Of a DNA stretch of 31,583 bases, positions 28,435 through 31,583 are shown in pieces. The DNA is from Galactobacter sp. (lineage in GTDB: Bacteria; Actinomycetota; Actinomycetes; Actinomycetales; Micrococcaceae): positions 1 to 31,583 of the forward strand of contig NZ_JALAGT010000114.1 in assembly GCF_022712295.1 (NCBI RefSeq). The letters are read 5' to 3'. Numbering within the stretch: the first letter of the stretch is position 1; the number at the start of each line of letters is the position of its first letter. The notes below the pieces were generated by a model that ran no database searches, was not told where the DNA came from, and saw only the letters and a program-made list of their open reading frames with translations. A program made the position numbers and the translations under genes.

Positions 28435-31305
28435 TCAGAGCAACCCACGCAACCCGTCCGCCTCGTCCGAGCGGCCGGCGTCATCCAGCAATTCCACGAC
28501 CAATCCAGCAACGGCGGCACGAGCATTGCTGCGCTCAAGATCCTTGATCCGCTCCAACGCACCGGAAAGGATGGACAAGGCGCCCTCCTTGTTCCCCTCA
28601 TCCTTCAAAGTGGCGCCGGCCGCGTACTCGGACAGGGCGGCGTTGAGTTGGTCCCCCTGGCCGTCGAACTGGTCCGCCGCGCTCAACAGCAGCGGGATCG
28701 CCTCCTCGCTTCGACCCAATTCCAGCAGGGCCCTTCCCCGAGAGTCCAAGCACTCCGCAGCGAACCAGGTCTCACCGTCGGCTCGGGCTTCTTCCTCCGC
28801 CTGTAGCAGCATCGTCAGCCCCGATTCGTCCCCGAGCCGAACCCACGCGCGGCCCACCTGGGCCCGGGCCACGGCCAGCAAACCGCGCTCGTGCTCCTGA
28901 ATGGCCTCGGCCAGATCCAGCGCGCGTTGGCCGAAGTTGCGCACATCCTCCGGATGACCCGTCTGCTCCGCCAGAGTCACGATGCTGCGGGCGGACTGGC
29001 AGCCGAGGAAGGCCGCCTGCTGGGCATCGTCCACCTCGGGAGCCTCCGCGATGGCCACCTCGCCGGCCTGCACAGCGCGGTCGTAACACTCAACGGCCGT
29101 GCCGATGAAACCCAAGGCCATGGCCACGTTCCCGTTCCAGCGTTCCAAGGAGGCCCACTCCGCCGGGCTGTGGTCCACCCGCTGATCCATGACCCGCCGG
29201 GTCTCGTCCAGGACCTCCAAGGCGGCGTAGTTCAGGCCGGCGTTGCAGAGGAATTTCCCCTCCTCCACCCGGGCCATGACGTCCGGCTCGGTACCCATCT
29301 GGGCTGCCGCCTGGACGTAGATGTGCATCGCCTCCGCGGCCAAACGGTCCTGGTCCAACTGGCCCTGCAGCTCCGCGATGAAACGGCTGATCTGCAGCAA
29401 CGGCTGCAGCGCCCTGTGCTCCAAGGCAAGATCGCGTGCCTCTGTGGCGGTGACCAACGCTGCGGCCGTGTCCTGCTGCACGGCGAGCTGGTCCACAGCC
29501 CTCAAATAGCCCACGTCGTAGGCCTGATTGGCCCACGGCCCCAGTTCGTCGATGGAGTCCAGGAGACGCGCCTGCATCTGCCCGTCCTCGGCCTCCAGCG
29601 GCACGGCCCAGCAGGCTCCCACCAGGCTGCTGCGCACCAGGTCCGTGTCACCCGCGCGTTGGGCCGCGTCAGCCGCGGCCAGGTAGAGCTTGTAGGACTC
29701 GTCCTGTTCCCCGGAATGAAGCAGGTGCAATGCGACATCCTCCAGCAGCCTCGCGCTGGCCTCGTCCGAGGACTCCACCTCCTTCAACAACTCAGAGACC
29801 AGCAGCGCCTGTTCGTCGTCCAGGACACCGGAGAGCATGACTCCGTGTTCCTCCTCGACGTCCGCCGCAACCTCCAGCCCGAGCTCGCGGTACGCAGTCA
29901 CCCGCTCCTGCACGGCGTTCTCCAGCGTCTGCGGGTCGGCTTCGGCGTAGGCCGCTGAGGCCACCATGGAGTAGAGCTTGAGCCGCTGTTCCGGCGTGGG
30001 GTCGAGGGCGAGCGCGGCCTGGACCGCCTTCTTGCGCCGGAGGTCCTCGGACGACGTTCCTGCCCACGCGATCTCTTGCAACCAGCCGTCCACGTCCGTG
30101 GGGTCTTCCCCCCAGCCCGGTGTCGGCAGGTGCACGCTCTCCACACTCCCGACGTTGACCGGGTAGGTGTCCAACACCCTCGCGTTGGCCTCGCGGACCA
30201 ATCGCGAGTATCGGTCGGTGCCGTTGCGGCGGTCGAATTCCCGTGCCAGCTCTCGCGTGCGCCGACGGGCGGCCTGCGCCAGCGTGTCGACCGTGGGGAG
30301 GTCCTCCCCCATGCCCAGCAGTTCCCCCGTCACGTGCGGGTCGACCTGCACCGGCCCCGAGGTCCCCTCCTGCAACGCGAGTGCCTCGCAGGCGGAACCG
30401 ATGGAGAGCAACGACTGGAACTGGAAGCCATCGGTACGGTCCGCTCCCAGGTCCACCAGGTGGCGTTGAAGCAACACCATGGCCCGGCCCGTGTTCCCCG
30501 TGACGGCGCAGAATTCCACGTGCTGAGCGATGGTCGGCAGCATCCTCGCGTCATGACGCACCAGTTGGTAACCCAGCCAGTGCGCCTTCACCGCGTCGTC
30601 GGAACGGTCCGCCCGCAGGAGGGGCAGGAGCACACGCCCCATCACGGCCTCCGGCTCACGGTCGCAGGACTCCTCGGATTCGATCAGGGCGTCGAAGGCC
30701 TCCAACGCCTCGGTCTCCTTCCCCTGGTCAAGCAGGAACTCCACGCGTTCGGCCTGCAGGCAGGTTGCGCACGAGGCAGCGTCGCCGGATTCCTGGGCGA
30801 TGGCATCGAGGTACTCCTGGGCCTGCTCCGGCCGCCCGGATCGGAACGCCTCCACGAAGCGCTCCTCAAGCACCATGGAGAGTCCCATGCCCTCCCGCAA
30901 CCAACGTTGCTCCATGGCGTCCAGGGACTGCAGCACCCGCTCTCTGGGCACGTCTGCCAAATCCATCAGGATGGCAGGGACCCAGGTGTAGAACTGCAGC
31001 AGGTCCTCGTCATCGATCTGGGTCGGGAACCGTGCGGGATCCAGGTCGTTGTGGTGCACACACCAGTCGAAATTGGTCAGCGTCTCGTCGACGTCGCCAA
31101 TTTCCCCAGCACGGGCCACGATGCGCATCCGGATCCGGTACTCCAGGACCTCGTCCTCCCCCACCAGCGCAAGCCCCTTCAGGAGGGTTTCCATGGCACG
31201 AAAGCCGTTGTCCTGCGCATCCGCCAGCAGCAGGGCGGTCTCCGCATCCTGCGGATCCGCCGCGTCACCGTTGACCACACTGAAGTCTCCAGGTCCCGAG
31301 CTCAT
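28435..31305 (-). CDS. Large tetratricopeptide-like repeat protein
   Basis: This 956-residue acidic protein is built of helical pairs in TPR-like repeats along most of its length. Examples are AECLDSRGRALLELGRSEEAIPLLLSAADQF and GFIGTAVECYDRAVQAGEVAI near the C terminus, and ERVEFLLDQGKETEALEAFDALI in the N-terminal half. There is no signal peptide or membrane segment, so it is probably cytoplasmic. A CATC pair (residues 179-182) precedes one repeat. No enzyme domain or HTH is visible. Long TPR proteins act as scaffolds, but the partner cannot be named. The ATG at 31303-31305 has GGGGAGG upstream. A TAGCGT box (minus strand, 31358-31353) may be the -10. The upstream gene is off the window. 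Confidence 0.85.
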   Translation of the reverse strand: MSSGPGDFSVVNGDAADPQDAETALLLADAQDNGFRAMETLLKGLALVGEDEVLEYRIRMRIVARAGEIGDVDETLTNFDWCVHHNDLDPARFPTQIDDEDLLQFYTWVPAILMDLADVPRERVLQSLDAMEQRWLREGMGLSMVLEERFVEAFRSGRPEQAQEYLDAIAQESGDAASCATCLQAERVEFLLDQGKETEALEAFDALIESEESCDREPEAVMGRVLLPLLRADRSDDAVKAHWLGYQLVRHDARMLPTIAQHVEFCAVTGNTGRAMVLLQRHLVDLGADRTDGFQFQSLLSIGSACEALALQEGTSGPVQVDPHVTGELLGMGEDLPTVDTLAQAARRRTRELAREFDRRNGTDRYSRLVREANARVLDTYPVNVGSVESVHLPTPGWGEDPTDVDGWLQEIAWAGTSSEDLRRKKAVQAALALDPTPEQRLKLYSMVASAAYAEADPQTLENAVQERVTAYRELGLEVAADVEEEHGVMLSGVLDDEQALLVSELLKEVESSDEASARLLEDVALHLLHSGEQDESYKLYLAAADAAQRAGDTDLVRSSLVGACWAVPLEAEDGQMQARLLDSIDELGPWANQAYDVGYLRAVDQLAVQQDTAAALVTATEARDLALEHRALQPLLQISRFIAELQGQLDQDRLAAEAMHIYVQAAAQMGTEPDVMARVEEGKFLCNAGLNYAALEVLDETRRVMDQRVDHSPAEWASLERWNGNVAMALGFIGTAVECYDRAVQAGEVAIAEAPEVDDAQQAAFLGCQSARSIVTLAEQTGHPEDVRNFGQRALDLAEAIQEHERGLLAVARAQVGRAWVRLGDESGLTMLLQAEEEARADGETWFAAECLDSRGRALLELGRSEEAIPLLLSAADQFDGQGDQLNAALSEYAAGATLKDEGNKEGALSILSGALERIKDLERSNARAAVAGLVVELLDDAGRSDEADGLRGLL

Positions 31306-31474
31306 GGATGTTTCCTCCCCAAGGTGATGCTGCCGTCCGCTTCCAGCCTCTCACGCTACCGTCAGGAACTGGATGAAACCCCAACTTCGGCGTCCCGAGG
31401 CCCGACGACGCGGGGTGACGCCTGCGCGGACCCCGCCACCGGCCGTCGGACATGGAACCCAGCGAACGCAGTCG

Positions 31475-31583
31475 GGGGGCGCCCCCCACCACGGGGGGGG
31501 GCCCCCCCAAGCGCCCCCCCACCGAACACGCGCAGGGTGGGGGCGAGGGACGGGGGGGGGAAGGGGGGGGGGGGGGGAGGGGG
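31475..31583. other. Homopolymer G/C runs at the window end, likely sequence artefact
   Basis: From about 31475 the sequence turns into alternating long runs of G and C (for example 9 Gs followed by 7 Cs) and ends in nearly pure G. It encodes nothing and differs sharply from the rest. It resembles a low-quality contig end or no-signal G calls rather than genome sequence. The part 31306-31474 is normal upstream sequence of the TPR gene and contains no supported gene. Confidence 0.8.

Noticed and set aside
1..31583. CRISPR arrays, IS elements, phage genes, tRNA or rRNA
   Set aside because: No regularly spaced direct repeats, transposase or integrase motifs, or cloverleaf-like sequences were seen on either strand.

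Overview
The window comes from a high-GC Gram-positive bacterium, most likely a member of the Micrococcales (Micrococcaceae-like). The evidence is the strong GC bias, frequent GTG/TTG starts, several apparently leaderless genes, a FurA-KatG pair of the mycobacterial/actinobacterial type, actinobacterial-style FolD, and an actinobacterial GCS2-like ligase. It reads as chromosomal core and near-core DNA. I see no phage, IS element, CRISPR array, tRNA or rRNA.

Layout: 86-2827 (minus) is a DrrAB-type ABC exporter with one ATPase and two overlapping permease genes. 3091-5792 (plus) is furA-katG, an oxidative-stress operon closed by a perfect 21-bp terminator hairpin. 5954-8103 (plus) holds a small DUF4190-like membrane protein and a tandem pair of DUF3298-type lipoproteins. 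8348-10514 (minus) is the one-carbon operon glyA-folD, preceded by a ZTP (pfl) riboswitch. 10755-11174 (minus) is a DoxX-family membrane protein with a repeat array in its promoter region. 11613-12764 (plus) is a leaderless flavin monooxygenase-like oxidoreductase. 12809-15163 (minus) carries a rhamnosyltransferase-like protein and rlmC, a 23S rRNA m5U methyltransferase. 15278-15802 (plus) is a membrane-anchored protein of unknown function.

15928-20596 is a methionine/sulfur region. It contains metY-metB (minus) under a SAM riboswitch, a leaderless hotdog thioesterase (plus), and a MetE-like homocysteine methyltransferase (minus). 20711-21229 (plus) is a gamma-carbonic-anhydrase-like protein. 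21339-26772 (plus) is a sugar-uptake locus: a ROK regulator followed by a ChvE/MmsA/MmsB ABC importer. 26965-28431 (plus) is a GCS2-family ligase-like protein that converges, with only 3 bases between, on a 956-residue helical-repeat protein (28435-31305, minus). The last ~110 bases are homopolymeric G/C runs that look like a low-quality contig end.

The clearest regulatory content is the two riboswitches, which control neighbouring one-carbon and methionine pathways: ZTP on glyA-folD and SAM on metY-metB. I found no evident new multi-gene system. The less understood items are the GCS2-like protein, the giant repeat protein, the DUF3298 lipoprotein pair with its duplicated upstream element, and several palindromic or tandem promoter elements.
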